From positions 1-36,074 of the forward strand of contig JBMFLE010000002.1 in the NCBI GenBank assembly GCA_049971355.1: 36,074 bases of DNA, in the 5' to 3' direction. Within the stretch, counting starts at the first letter, position 1; each line of letters opens with the position of its first letter. The notes under the pieces were generated by a model that saw only the letters and a program-made list of their open reading frames with translations, had not been told where the DNA came from and searched no databases. This DNA is from JBMFLE01 sp049971355. Lineage in GTDB: Bacteria; Patescibacteriota; Patescibacteriia; UBA2591; UBA4787. The translations under genes and the position numbers were made by a program. Of this stretch, positions 15,865-23,993 are shown one piece after another.

Positions 15865-17664
15865 ATGCCAATTTTACCATTTTCACAAAAAAAAGATGAA
15901 GAAATAAAAATTCCCAAACCGTCCCGGACGGGGTTGCAAACTATTAGAGAAATTTTAACACCGCCGGCTTTAGAAATTGAATCAACCTACGTCCGATTGG
16001 GCGATTTATATACTAAAACCCACTATATTATTTCTTATCCTCGATATCTTACTTCTGGTTGGTTTTCGCCAGTTTTAAACATTGACCAAACAGTTGATGT
16101 TTCCATTTTTATCCATCCCGTTGATACTGGAGTGGCTTTGAAACAATTAAGAAGGAAGGTCGCTCAAGTGGAAGCCCAACTTTTGGAAAGAGAAGAAAAA
16201 GGATTGGTTAGAGACCCGATTTTAGAAACTGCTTATCAAGATTTAGAAAATTTACGTGATGCTTTGCAACAAGCACGTGAGAAATTATTTGAGGTAGGAG
16301 TTTATATAACTATTTACGCCTCTAATCTTAAAGAATTAGAAGCCATTGAGCAAAAAATCATTAATTTCTTAGAGGGGAGAATGGTTTATATAAAACCTGC
16401 GCTTTTCCAACAGTCAGAGGGTTTGTTGTCTTGTTTTCCTTTGAATAAAGATTATTTAAATGTTCATTCTACTTTAAATTCTTCACCGGTTTCCACCTTT
16501 TTCCCTTTTATTTCGCTAGATTTAACTTCGGACAAAGGAATTTTTTATGGTATTAATCGCCATAATAATAGCTTAATTATTTTTGATAGATTTTCTTTGG
16601 AAAATGGCAATATGGTGATTTTCGCGAAATCAGGTAGTGGTAAATCCTATTTCTGCAAATTAGAAGTTTTGCGTTCTTTGATGATGGGAACAGACGTAAT
16701 TATTATTGATCCAGAAAAAGAATATCAACATTTAGCAGAGACCGTTGGTGGCTCGTTTATAAATATTTCCTTAACTTCTGAGCATCACATTAATCCTTTT
16801 GATTTACCGCCTCCGCGGCCAGATGAAACGCCGGAAGAGGTTTTAAAATCAAACATTTTGAATCTTACCGGCTTATTAAGAATTATGTTGGGAGATTTAA
16901 CTTCAGAGCAGATTGGGATTTTAGATAGAGCAATTGCTGAAACTTATGCTTCACGCGATATTACACCCGAAAGCGATTTTACAAAATTAACCCCGCCGTT
17001 AATGGAAGATCTGCAGGCTGTGTTAGAAAATATGGAAGGAGGTACTGAATTGGCAGATCGATTATTTAAGTTTACCCGGGGCACCTTTGCTGGTTTTCTT
17101 AACAATCCAACCAATGTTGATATTGATAATCGTTTAGTTGTTTTTGCCCTTCGCGATTTAGAAGATGAACTACGGCCAATTGCTATGTATATGGTTTTAA
17201 ACTTTATTTGGAATTTAATCCGTTCCCAAATGAAGAAAAGAATTTTAATTGTTGATGAAGCTTGGTGGATGATGAAATATCCAGCTGGTGCAGATTTTCT
17301 TTTTGGCTTAGTCAAACGTTGTCGCAAGTATCATATGGGTGTTACAACTATTACCCAAGATGTGGAGGATTTTATTAAATCTCCCCAAGGCAAACCTATT
17401 ATTACAAACTCCGCTTTGCAATTACTCTTAAAACAATCGCCCGCCTCCATTGATGTAGTGGCTGAAACATTTAATTTAACCGAAGCAGAAAAACAGCTGC
17501 TTTTAAGCGCTAATGTGGGAGAAGGGATATTTTTCGCTGGGGCAAAACACGTGGCTATTAAAGTAATTGCTTCTTATACTGAGGATCAAATTATTACCAC
17601 CAATCCTGCTCAAATGCTTCAAATCCAAAAAGCCAAGGAAATGTTTGATAAAAGCCTTTCCTAA
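15865..17664 (+). CDS. virB4: VirB4-type ATPase of the secretion-like system
   Basis: The 599-residue protein is the energising ATPase of a type IV secretion/conjugation-like machine. The N-terminal half (to about residue 240) is the VirB4 adaptor domain with a coiled segment at 90-140; the motor domain carries Walker A KSGSGKSYFC (near 256), the IIIDPEKEYQHLAETVGG block, Walker B ILIVDEAWWMM (near 460), and the TITQDVEDF and ITNSALQLLLKQ motifs that follow in this family. Length is below the 800 or so residues of classic VirB4, which fits the separately encoded TraC-like domain upstream. No VirD4 coupling protein, VirB11 or relaxase is in the window. Confidence 0.93.
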   Translation: MPILPFSQKKDEEIKIPKPSRTGLQTIREILTPPALEIESTYVRLGDLYTKTHYIISYPRYLTSGWFSPVLNIDQTVDVSIFIHPVDTGVALKQLRRKVAQVEAQLLEREEKGLVRDPILETAYQDLENLRDALQQAREKLFEVGVYITIYASNLKELEAIEQKIINFLEGRMVYIKPALFQQSEGLLSCFPLNKDYLNVHSTLNSSPVSTFFPFISLDLTSDKGIFYGINRHNNSLIIFDRFSLENGNMVIFAKSGSGKSYFCKLEVLRSLMMGTDVIIIDPEKEYQHLAETVGGSFINISLTSEHHINPFDLPPPRPDETPEEVLKSNILNLTGLLRIMLGDLTSEQIGILDRAIAETYASRDITPESDFTKLTPPLMEDLQAVLENMEGGTELADRLFKFTRGTFAGFLNNPTNVDIDNRLVVFALRDLEDELRPIAMYMVLNFIWNLIRSQMKKRILIVDEAWWMMKYPAGADFLFGLVKRCRKYHMGVTTITQDVEDFIKSPQGKPIITNSALQLLLKQSPASIDVVAETFNLTEAEKQLLLSANVGEGIFFAGAKHVAIKVIASYTEDQIITTNPAQMLQIQKAKEMFDKSLS

Positions 17665-17702
17665 TAACCTTAAACTTTTAATAAAATTTATTTATAATAT
17701 AT

Positions 17703-18197
17703 ATGGCCTATGAAGATGAAGATTTACAATTAAATCAAGAAGAGGAAGAAGGGACAATGTCAGCTGAAGAGGAAATTGATGAATCGCCTCCAGGTCCGAA
17801 AATTTCTGCAATTGAATTCTTTATGTGGCCATTGCCAGCTGCTGTTTTATCAGATTTGGTTGATGCGCTCCAGTTAACAGGATTTGGGACAATTATTAGT
17901 TGGGCGGTAAATATTTTGTGTGGTGGTTCGTTGACTTTATGGTTGTTTATGAAGGGGTTGCGAGGAGAATTTATGTTGTTGGCTAGTGCCGTTGATTTAA
18001 TCCCTTTTGTTGGAGTTTTACCTACAAAAACTGCCGCAATCGTCTTTTTATATCTCCAACAAAAACATCCGGAAAAATTAAAGATGGCGGCAAAAGGATT
18101 ACAAGCCGCTGGGAAAATAAAACCTGAATTAGCGGCAGCGGGCAAGGCATTAGAGACGGCGAATAATCTTAGTTCGCAAAAAAATGAAGAACAATAA
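17703..18197 (+). CDS. Small membrane protein of the secretion-like cluster
   Basis: Unrecognised 164-residue protein with a very acidic N-terminus (residues 1-30), hydrophobic segments at about 39-60, 68-84 and 90-118, and an Ala-rich helical tail. A TATAAT at 17693-17698 lies only four bases before the ATG, so a nearby internal promoter is possible although the spacing is too tight for a normal leaderless start. The 3' end overlaps the next gene by 14 bp. It is likely an inner-membrane accessory protein of the cluster; no further function can be assigned. Confidence 0.75.
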   Translation: MAYEDEDLQLNQEEEEGTMSAEEEIDESPPGPKISAIEFFMWPLPAAVLSDLVDALQLTGFGTIISWAVNILCGGSLTLWLFMKGLRGEFMLLASAVDLIPFVGVLPTKTAAIVFLYLQQKHPEKLKMAAKGLQAAGKIKPELAAAGKALETANNLSSQKNEEQ

Positions 18198-18906
18198 ACA
18201 AAAAAATTCAATTTTATTAGCGTTGGCACTCTTAATGATAGGGGGAAGTTTTGCTTTTGCGCAATCTTCAAAAACCCCCGAAAACTTTATTTATTTAACT
18301 TGGGAAAGTGATGGAATGGTTCCGGTTGAATATCAAGGAAAGGCGTTGCCAGCTCGCTTTGCGATTATTAAAACATCAGTTCAACCATTCATCTATTCTT
18401 CAAAAAGTGGAGGTTATTTGAATTCTGATCAATGGACATATCGATGGTATGTAAATGATAATTTAATAGGAGAAGGACAGGGTCTAAAATCAATTAGATT
18501 TCGTCTAAAAGATTTTGATAAAACCGCTTATACTGTAAAAGTTTCAATTTTAACTTCAGTTTTAAGTCAGCCGATTGAAAAAACAATAACAATTAATTTA
18601 GCGCAACCAGCCATTTTCTTTAGAGTTTTAGGAGAGAAAGAAATACTTCAAGGTCAATATTCAACAACTGGGGATTTATTACAACTTGAGGCTGTGCCAT
18701 TTTTCTTTGGCGGTGATGATCCAAATCAATTGCATTATATGTGGCGGATTAATAATGAAAGAGTGTCAGATTTAGATAACGAGCGAATATTGATACTGCC
18801 TAAAGCCGAGCAAGGAGAGAAAAACTATTCAATTCAATTAACCATTGAAGATTTAAGAGATATTATTATAAGAGCAAGCGCGAGTATAAATATTAATTTA
18901 AAATGA
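18184..18906 (+). CDS. Exported beta-rich protein of the secretion-like cluster
   Basis: A 240-residue protein with a signal peptide (1-26, ending FAFAQSS). The mature part is strand-rich; WTYRWYVNDNLIGEGQGLKS and HYMWRINNERVSDLDNER resemble PKD/Ig-like 'W..n' repeats, so two Ig-like domains are likely (about 70-140 and 150-235). No cysteines or catalytic motifs are apparent. It overlaps its neighbours on both sides (14 bp upstream, ATGA downstream), so it is translated as part of the cluster. A structural extracytoplasmic part is the best guess. Confidence 0.75.
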   Translation: MKNNKQKNSILLALALLMIGGSFAFAQSSKTPENFIYLTWESDGMVPVEYQGKALPARFAIIKTSVQPFIYSSKSGGYLNSDQWTYRWYVNDNLIGEGQGLKSIRFRLKDFDKTAYTVKVSILTSVLSQPIEKTITINLAQPAIFFRVLGEKEILQGQYSTTGDLLQLEAVPFFFGGDDPNQLHYMWRINNERVSDLDNERILILPKAEQGEKNYSIQLTIEDLRDIIIRASASININLK

Positions 18907-19682
18907 AAAAAATAAACCCCTATATTTTATTTACTTTCTTGTTCATTGTTTTAAGTAATGTGGCTTTAGCTCAACAGGCTGTTCAAGTCGCTCCCCAGAC
19001 AGTTAGTAATGCAGCTTCTACCAATACAAGTGCTTCTACTTCGGAAGATTGGTTTGGTGGTTCGCGCTGTATGGAAATTTCTCTAGAACCATTTTTGCCC
19101 AGTTGTCCTTCAACTCCGGCTGACTATCTTTCTGGATTGTATAAGTTAGCAGTTTATGCGGGCGTAATTGCGGTCATCATTCAAATTACTATTGCGGGTA
19201 TCCAATATGCAACAAGCGCTGATAATACTTCAAAACAAAAAGAAGCGCGTGAGCAAATTAAAGATGCGATTATTGGTTTGGTTTTACTGCTCGGATCGGT
19301 TTTGATTTTAAGAACCATTAACCCTGATTTAGTAAAATTAAATTTACCAGGAATTCAACCAAAATTAAGCGATAAACAATTAAAGGAAGAAGAAGATAAA
19401 AAAATTCAAGAAAACCTGTCCAAGCTGAGAGAAAGTTGTATTAGGGACGCTTGTAGCAAAGTTAGTTCGGATCTATCATCTAAATGTATAGAAGTATGTA
19501 ATAAATTATATTCAGTAACAATAGCTGACCCTGAAGGATGCTTTAGGGCTTGTTGTTTGCAGAACCCAAATACTTTTGGTGGTGGGCCACCGGTAGTTGC
19601 GGATAGATGTTATTCTAATGGGCAATTAACAAATGCAGGTAGAGAGTGCGCTGCATATTGTCAGAAGTCAGTAGGCGATTAA
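18903..19682 (+). CDS. Pilin-like (VirB2/TrbC-type) two-helix membrane protein with Cys-rich tail
   Basis: The 259-residue product has a signal peptide (1-23), a short linker, two membrane helices (about 79-103, KLAVYAGVIAVIIQITIAGI; and 121-139, AIIGLVLLLGSVLILRTI) with a basic loop between them, and a C-terminal domain with about ten cysteines (RESCIRDACSKVSSDLSSKC, GCFRACCLQN). Two closely spaced helices after a signal peptide is the topology of VirB2/TrbC major pilins. The 120-residue cysteine-rich tail is atypical for a pilin, so it may be an assembly-side subunit. The start codon overlaps the preceding stop (ATGA). Confidence 0.75.
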   Translation: MKKINPYILFTFLFIVLSNVALAQQAVQVAPQTVSNAASTNTSASTSEDWFGGSRCMEISLEPFLPSCPSTPADYLSGLYKLAVYAGVIAVIIQITIAGIQYATSADNTSKQKEAREQIKDAIIGLVLLLGSVLILRTINPDLVKLNLPGIQPKLSDKQLKEEEDKKIQENLSKLRESCIRDACSKVSSDLSSKCIEVCNKLYSVTIADPEGCFRACCLQNPNTFGGGPPVVADRCYSNGQLTNAGRECAAYCQKSVGD

Positions 19683-19699
19683 ATTACCAGAATAAACAT

Positions 19700-20959
19700 A
19701 TGAAAAAAATGATTTTAACTACAATTTTAATTCTTCTTATCTTAGGTATTATTGCCTTTGTTTTTTACTGGTTTTATTTAAAACCAGCGAGTCAAATTGG
19801 AGAGGAAATACAGCAAGAAGGCGGAGGCGTTGGCTTGCCTACAATTACTGCCACCCCATTTTTGCCAGAGCAAACTTCTGGTACTTCCGCTACCAATATT
19901 AAACAGCAGCCAATTTTGCGGAACTTAATTAATAAAGAAATTTTGGCTTTTTGGCAGAGTGGGACTTCAACGTTGCAATATCTAACCAAAGAAGGATTAT
20001 TTGAAATTGATTTTTCCCAGAATCAGATTAAAGAAGAAAAAAGAGATTTGGGCGTTAATTTTAACAACGTTTTATCTGTTCAACCATCAGCAAAAGATAA
20101 AATTTTAATTAAATATGTGGCAGAAGGTGCAACTAAACCATCTTTTAGCATTTTAGATATTCAAACGCGCGAAGTTAAAAATTTGGACCTTTATATTAAA
20201 ACTGCTGCTTGGTCCCCTGATGGCGAAAACTTACTTTACTATTATTCTGATAGCCCACTTTATTACCAAGAGAATTTTAAGGAAACAAACTATTTAGCCC
20301 AGTTAGATAAAAATTTAGCCAATCGGAAAATTTTAATGGATTTTAAAGCGGCAAGTGATATTAATTTACTCTGGCCAACCACCACGACCGCTTATATTAC
20401 GCAAAAACCCAGTGGCTTAAGCGAGACAACTGTTTTGAAATTTGATTTAAAAAATAAAATATTTAGTCCTTTTGTGAGTGGTTACGGTTTAATTTTAAAG
20501 TGGGATGATAAGGGACAATACGGTTTACTCTTCACTACCAGTGCTAATGGAGTGAGTCCAAAATTACAATTAATTAATAAAGATGGTTATGTTTTGGCAG
20601 ATTTTCCTAATATTACTCTGCCGGAGAAATGTGTTTTTGCCCATTCTTCACCCATTCTTTACTGCAGTATTTTTGTTAATCCGGTTTTTTCTGGTGTTTG
20701 GCCCGATGCTTATTATATGGGAGTAGTGTCAATTGACGAAATGCTTTATCAGATTAATTTGGAAACAATGGAGGCGCAATTATTAAATAACAATACTTTC
20801 CAAATCACTGATATAAAAATAAGCAAAGATGATAAAACCCTTTTCTTCTACGATGAAAAAACAAAAACGCTTTATAGTTTAAATCCACCAATTTCTGAAC
20901 AAACGAATTCACCAACACCATCGATTACACCGACAGCCATTCCAAAAGTTACGCCTTAA
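19700..20959 (+). CDS. Membrane-anchored beta-propeller-like protein
   Basis: A 419-residue protein with an N-terminal membrane helix (about 4-24), a Gly/Thr/Pro linker, and a strand-rich domain with WD/TolB-like repeats (SPDGENLLYYYSD, TAYITQKPSGLSETTVLKFD, ISKDDKTLFFYDEKTKTLY). It ends in a Pro/Thr-rich tail (NSPTPSITPTAIPKVTP). The fold is probably a beta-propeller facing outward, a protein-binding role in the envelope machine. The ATG at 19700 is chosen because it precedes MKKMILTTILILL; the in-frame GTG-like start at 19646 would place 18 polar residues before the membrane helix inside the preceding gene. Confidence 0.78.
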   Translation: MKKMILTTILILLILGIIAFVFYWFYLKPASQIGEEIQQEGGGVGLPTITATPFLPEQTSGTSATNIKQQPILRNLINKEILAFWQSGTSTLQYLTKEGLFEIDFSQNQIKEEKRDLGVNFNNVLSVQPSAKDKILIKYVAEGATKPSFSILDIQTREVKNLDLYIKTAAWSPDGENLLYYYSDSPLYYQENFKETNYLAQLDKNLANRKILMDFKAASDINLLWPTTTTAYITQKPSGLSETTVLKFDLKNKIFSPFVSGYGLILKWDDKGQYGLLFTTSANGVSPKLQLINKDGYVLADFPNITLPEKCVFAHSSPILYCSIFVNPVFSGVWPDAYYMGVVSIDEMLYQINLETMEAQLLNNNTFQITDIKISKDDKTLFFYDEKTKTLYSLNPPISEQTNSPTPSITPTAIPKVTP

Positions 20960-21000
20960 AGAAGACACAAATTAACCAGGTATTTTAAGAAAAACTTTTA

Positions 21001-21035
21001 AAATTAAATACCCGCAAGAAGCGGGTATTTAATTT
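21001..21035. terminator. Bidirectional intrinsic terminator, 15-bp stem
   Basis: AAATTAAATACCCGC pairs perfectly with GCGGGTATTTAATTT around an AAGAA loop. It closes the type IV-like operon on the plus strand and the rpmH-jag operon on the minus strand. Confidence 0.9.
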
Positions 21036-21042
21036 TAGGAGA

Positions 21043-21477
21043 TTATGGGTAAGGTTTTACTATTAAACATCGTTCGGGCTCTTCTCCAACACTTTCAGTG
21101 GTAACATTAGGATTAATGGCTAATTCCATATGGATTATTCTTCTTTCATAAGCATTCATTGGTGGTAATTTAATTGGATTTTTGGTAATCATTACTTTAT
21201 GAGCGGTTTCTTTGGCTAATTTTTTCAATTGTTCTTCGCGGAATTTTCGATAGCCATTGATATCAAGAATTACTTTCTTATTTATATTATTTTTTGAGGC
21301 CAATAATCTCAGTATTAATTCCAAATCTTTTAAAGTATTGCCATGGGGGCCAATCAGGGTTTTCCCATTTTCTGTTTTGATATTAATATTTAATAAATTT
21401 TCATCAATGTCATTGATTTCAATTTCAGCATCATCAATATTAAAAAATGATAATAAAGTTTTAATTATTTGCTCCAT
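21043..21477 (-). CDS. jag: Jag/KhpB-type KH-R3H RNA-binding protein
   Basis: This 144-residue protein has a KH domain (about 30-85, with the GPHGNTLKDLELILR loop) and an R3H domain (about 85-140, MNAYERRIIHMELAINPNVTTESVGEEPERCLIV). It binds RNA and is linked to cell-shape regulation in Gram-positives. It lacks the N-terminal Jag-N domain of larger members. It overlaps the yidC 3' end by 17 bp and is the last gene of the rpmH-rnpA-yidD-yidC-jag operon. Confidence 0.93.
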   Translation of the reverse strand: MEQIIKTLLSFFNIDDAEIEINDIDENLLNINIKTENGKTLIGPHGNTLKDLELILRLLASKNNINKKVILDINGYRKFREEQLKKLAKETAHKVMITKNPIKLPPMNAYERRIIHMELAINPNVTTESVGEEPERCLIVKPYP

Positions 21478-22219
21478 TGTTTGAAATGTTTTTTTCGACC
21501 GATAATTTCTTTTTAAGAATTTTTTGCTGAATGATGCTAATAACTGTTGTTGTAGACCAATAAATTCCTAAAATCGATGGCAAGCTAACTAAAATAATAA
21601 AAGTGGTAATTGGGCCAATAAAAAGCATTTGTTTTTGGAGAACTTCAGTCATTTTTTGGGCTGGGCTCTCTAAAATATCGGTTTGTTTTGATGGGCGAGT
21701 CTGGGGCATGACCATTTTAGTGGAAATAAATTGCAACACAGCGCTGATAATGGTAATGAAAATATTGGCTTTGTTTAAATTAACAATTCCCAAAAAGAGA
21801 GGGTTGAAGTTTTCTGGCATTTTTATAAATGAATAAAGATTATTCATTAGCGTTTCGCTAGCAAAACCCATTAAAAAAACCCGATAAACAGCAATCATAA
21901 TAGGAAGTTGAAGTAAAATTAAAAAACAATTACCAAAAGGATTGACCCTATGTTTTTTAAAAAGTTCCATTTGGGCTTTAGCCAATTTTTCTTTATCGTC
22001 TTTGTATTCCTTTTGAATCTTTTGCAATTCGGGTTGAAGTTTGTTCATTAATAATTGCTGCTTACTACTTTTGTAAAAAATTGGAGCTAAGATTATTCTG
22101 ATAATAATAGTCAAAACAATAGCAGCTATTCCAATATCGTGGATTGGCAAAAAATTATAAATGGCGATTAAAAGATTGAATATTGGTTGAATAAAAACAA
22201 TATGAAAAAAATTGCCCAT
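21461..22219 (-). CDS. yidC: Membrane protein insertase YidC (Oxa1 family, short form)
   Basis: The 252-residue protein has the Oxa1/YidC core: membrane helices near 6-22 and 29-48, a conserved amphipathic cytoplasmic hairpin (KLQPELQKIQKEYKDDKEKLAKAQMELFKKH), LLQLPIMIAVYRVF, and C-terminal helices including FIGPITTFIILVSLPSILGIYW. It lacks the large periplasmic domain of E. coli YidC. It inserts small membrane proteins with or without SecYEG and would be needed for the many membrane proteins in this window. The gene is two bases from yidD and overlaps jag. Confidence 0.95.
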   Translation of the reverse strand: MGNFFHIVFIQPIFNLLIAIYNFLPIHDIGIAAIVLTIIIRIILAPIFYKSSKQQLLMNKLQPELQKIQKEYKDDKEKLAKAQMELFKKHRVNPFGNCFLILLQLPIMIAVYRVFLMGFASETLMNNLYSFIKMPENFNPLFLGIVNLNKANIFITIISAVLQFISTKMVMPQTRPSKQTDILESPAQKMTEVLQKQMLFIGPITTFIILVSLPSILGIYWSTTTVISIIQQKILKKKLSVEKNISNNGANN

Positions 22220-22221
22220 AT

Positions 22222-22443
22222 TTATTTAATAAACCCACTACATCGACAAAACCTGATTAGTCCCATTTTTAGACCTTTAATTAAGCCGTACTTGTTGATG
22301 GCGTTATAAGTAAAGAGAGAGCAAGATTCTTCGTGCTCAAAACGGCAATGAACTGGTAAAAAATAGAAATTTTTCAATACGCCTGTTTGAGGCGATAATA
22401 GAATTCGATAAATTTTTATTAAACCCAAGAAAAAATACTTCAT
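22222..22443 (-). CDS. yidD: Membrane protein insertion efficiency factor YidD
   Basis: The 73-residue protein has a conserved N-terminus (LIKIYRILLSPQTGVLKNF), CRFEHEESCSLFTYNAINKYG and the C-terminal IRFCRCSGF block of YidD. In most members the central motif reads CRFxPSCSxY; here a longer EHEE stretch replaces the usual proline-serine, and the tail with its DPVP motif is missing, so it is a diverged member. It is encoded between rnpA and yidC, the usual location. The role, assisting YidC, is known from other bacteria. Confidence 0.88.
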   Translation of the reverse strand: MKYFFLGLIKIYRILLSPQTGVLKNFYFLPVHCRFEHEESCSLFTYNAINKYGLIKGLKMGLIRFCRCSGFIK

Positions 22444-22446
22444 AAA

Positions 22447-22782
22447 TTAAATTAAACTGGCCTGGCGCAATAATTTTTCGGTTATCTCTTTTAATTCGGA
22501 GAATTTCTTTTTTAATAAAGACGGCCGAGGAATAAACACTAAATCATAACCCTTTTCTTTAAAATTAAGCTCGTCACAAATAGCTTTCAGGCGCCTTTTT
22601 AATAAATTGCGCTCATGGGCTTTTTTTGAAACTTTTTTGCTAATTAAGAAGGCAAAGCGATTAATTTTATTTTGGGGATGGCGGAAATAAATTATTGTAA
22701 GATCTTTGTTTTTTTCTCTCTGTCCATTATTAAAAATCAATTCAAAATCTTTAGTTCTTCTTATTATTTCCCGTTTTTTCAT
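22447..22782 (-). CDS. rnpA: Ribonuclease P protein component RnpA
   Basis: The 111-residue basic protein has the RnpA pattern: RRTKDFELIFNNGQREKNKDLTII, RFAFLISKKVSKKAHERNLLKRRLKAI (the conserved RNR-type basic helix) and YDLVFIPRP. It is the protein partner of RNase P RNA, which trims tRNA 5' ends. It lies five bases after rpmH and three bases before yidD in the minus-strand operon. The canonical RNR motif is here E-R-N-L-L-K-R-R. Confidence 0.95.
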   Translation of the reverse strand: MKKREIIRRTKDFELIFNNGQREKNKDLTIIYFRHPQNKINRFAFLISKKVSKKAHERNLLKRRLKAICDELNFKEKGYDLVFIPRPSLLKKKFSELKEITEKLLRQASLI

Positions 22783-22787
22783 TAAAT

Positions 22788-22922
22788 TTAAACAGTCAGG
22801 CGATAGCGACCTTTCTGTCTTCTTCTTTTTATAACTCTTCTTCCGCCGGGTTTTCGCATTCTCACTAGAAAGCCATGCGTTTTCTTTCTTTTTCTTTTTT
22901 TAGGTTGATAAGTGGTCGACAT
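22788..22922 (-). CDS. rpmH: 50S ribosomal protein L34 (bL34)
   Basis: Read directly from the strand: a 44-residue, strongly basic protein beginning MSTTYQPKKRKRKKTHGFLV, followed by RMRKPGGRRVIKRRRQKGR. This is the bL34 signature (TYQPKxRKRKKxHGFxxRMxxxxGRxVLxxRRxKGR). It is the first gene of the rpmH-rnpA-yidD-yidC-jag operon, in the order found near the replication origin in many bacteria. It starts 13 bases after the -10 box of a promoter overlapping that of the sigma factor gene. No Shine-Dalgarno is visible. Confidence 0.97.
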   Translation of the reverse strand: MSTTYQPKKRKRKKTHGFLVRMRKPGGRRVIKRRRQKGRYRLTV

Positions 22923-22935
22923 ATTTTTATTTTTC

Positions 22936-22964
22936 ATTCTATCACAAAATTTTGATTTTCGCAA
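22936..22964 (-). promoter_or_regulatory. Promoter for the rpmH operon
   Basis: On the minus strand: -35 TTGCGA (22959-22964), 17-bp spacer, -10 TAGAAT (22936-22941). It interleaves with the divergent sigma-factor promoter. Confidence 0.7.
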
Positions 22965-22981
22965 TAATTATTTATTATAAT
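22952..22981 (+). promoter_or_regulatory. Promoter for the ECF sigma gene; leaderless start
   Basis: -35 TTGATT (22952-22957), 18-bp spacer, -10 TATAAT (22976-22981), then six bases before the ATG at 22988. The transcript is predicted to begin at or next to the start codon. Confidence 0.75.
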
Positions 22982-22987
22982 AAAGTT

Positions 22988-23551
22988 ATGCCTGAAGTTT
23001 CCGAAAAAGACATTAAAGAATTGATAAAAAAAAGCAAAAAAGGAGATAAAGAAGCTTTCGGAGAAATTTATGAATTATTCGCCGAACGAATTTTTCGTTA
23101 TATCTATTTAAAAGTTGGCAATAAAGAAGAAGCCGAAGATTTAACTCAGCAAGTTTTTATAAGGACGTGGGAATCATTAAAAAATTTTCAATTCCGTAAA
23201 AATCCATTTAGCAGCTGGGTTTATAGAATCGCCCATAATTTAGTGGTTGATTTTTATAGAAAACAAAAGGAGACTTTGAGTTTAAATGATGAAATTAGGG
23301 TGGAAATCGTAGATTCGCTAGATTTAGATGAAAATTTATATTATAAAGAAGAATTTAAAAAGATATTAAAACTTATCAATCAATTGCCCGAAGAACAAAA
23401 AGATATTTTGATGTTGCGTTTTATTGATGATCTTTCGTATGGGGAAATCGCCAAAATTATGAAAAAAAGTCCTCTAACATTGCGAGTTTTGCAACATCGA
23501 GCCTTAAAGAAATTAAAGGAATTAATGAATAATAATGAACAGCAAAAATGA
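22988..23551 (+). CDS. ECF-type RNA polymerase sigma factor
   Basis: The 187-residue product has region 2 (about 20-75: GEIYELFAERIFRYIYLKVG, EEAEDLTQQVFIRTWE) and region 4 (about 130-180: LPEEQKDILMLRFIDDLSY, GEIAKIMKKSPLTLRVLQHR), the two-domain layout of extracytoplasmic-function sigma factors. The ATG at 22988 is chosen over the upstream TTG at 22952 because the TATAAT -10 box lies between them. No anti-sigma gene is adjacent; the neighbours are rpmH (divergent) and hup (convergent, past a terminator). Its regulon cannot be told from the window. Confidence 0.93.
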   Translation: MPEVSEKDIKELIKKSKKGDKEAFGEIYELFAERIFRYIYLKVGNKEEAEDLTQQVFIRTWESLKNFQFRKNPFSSWVYRIAHNLVVDFYRKQKETLSLNDEIRVEIVDSLDLDENLYYKEEFKKILKLINQLPEEQKDILMLRFIDDLSYGEIAKIMKKSPLTLRVLQHRALKKLKELMNNNEQQK

Positions 23552-23569
23552 TAATGAACGGTAAAATTT

Positions 23570-23605
23570 AAACCAAAAACCCCTCAAATGAGGGGTTTTT
23601 GGTTT
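23570..23605. terminator. Bidirectional intrinsic terminator, 16-bp stem
   Basis: AAACCAAAAACCCCTC pairs perfectly with GAGGGGTTTTTGGTTT around AAAT. It separates the convergent sigma-factor (+) and hup (-) genes. Confidence 0.9.
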
Positions 23606-23625
23606 ATTGGGGCAATAATAAACAA

Positions 23626-23901
23626 TTATTTTATAGCTTCTTTCAAAGCTTTACTGGCGCGGAATTTAGGTTTGATAGAAGCAGGAATTTGGATTTTCTC
23701 GCCAGTGCGGGGATTAATACCTTCGCGAGCTGCTCGGCGAGCCACGCGAAAAGTACCAAATCCGCTAATTGCTACCTCTTCGCCACGAGCCATTGTTTGT
23801 TTGATGGTTTCAAAAATAGTTTCTACAATTTCGCGAGCTTGTTTTTTGCTGGCTAATTCAAATTTACTTAAAATAGCCTCGACTAATCCTTCTTTTGTCA
23901 T
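23626..23901 (-). CDS. hup: HU-family DNA-binding protein
   Basis: A 91-residue protein of the HU/IHF family: MTKEGLVEAILSKFELASKK, GEEVAISGFGTFRVARRAAR and NPRTGEKIQIPASIKPKFRASKAL, containing the conserved beta-arm proline region that bends DNA. HU coats and compacts the chromosome and assists replication initiation. It has its own extended -10 promoter, with a perfect DnaA-box sequence just upstream of the -35 element. Confidence 0.97.
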   Translation of the reverse strand: MTKEGLVEAILSKFELASKKQAREIVETIFETIKQTMARGEEVAISGFGTFRVARRAAREGINPRTGEKIQIPASIKPKFRASKALKEAIK

Positions 23902-23949
23902 TGTTTTTAAAAATTAAGCGACCTTTTTGTGGAAACCCCATTTAATTGA

Positions 23950-23977
23950 ATTATAACACATTTTATGCGGTTTCCAA
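23950..23977 (-). promoter_or_regulatory. Extended -10 promoter for hup
   Basis: On the minus strand: -35 TTGGAA (23972-23977), 16-bp spacer with TG one base before the -10, and TATAAT (23950-23955). The leader is about 45 nt. Confidence 0.8.
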
Positions 23978-23984
23978 ATAGGGG

Positions 23985-23993
23985 TGTGGATAA
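23985..23993 (-). promoter_or_regulatory. Consensus DnaA-box sequence between rny and hup
   Basis: The minus strand reads TTATCCACA, the exact DnaA-box consensus, eight bases upstream of the hup -35 element. A degenerate copy, GTTTCCACA, lies on the minus strand at 23928-23936. One exact nonamer can occur by chance. Confidence 0.5.

Noticed and set aside
17735..18271. 178-codon minus-strand open frame
   Set aside because: It is antisense to two overlapping genes with clear signal peptide and membrane features; no start signal.
22952..22987. Upstream TTG start of the sigma factor
   Set aside because: It lies in the -35/-10 region of the gene's own promoter and adds a non-homologous hydrophobic stretch.
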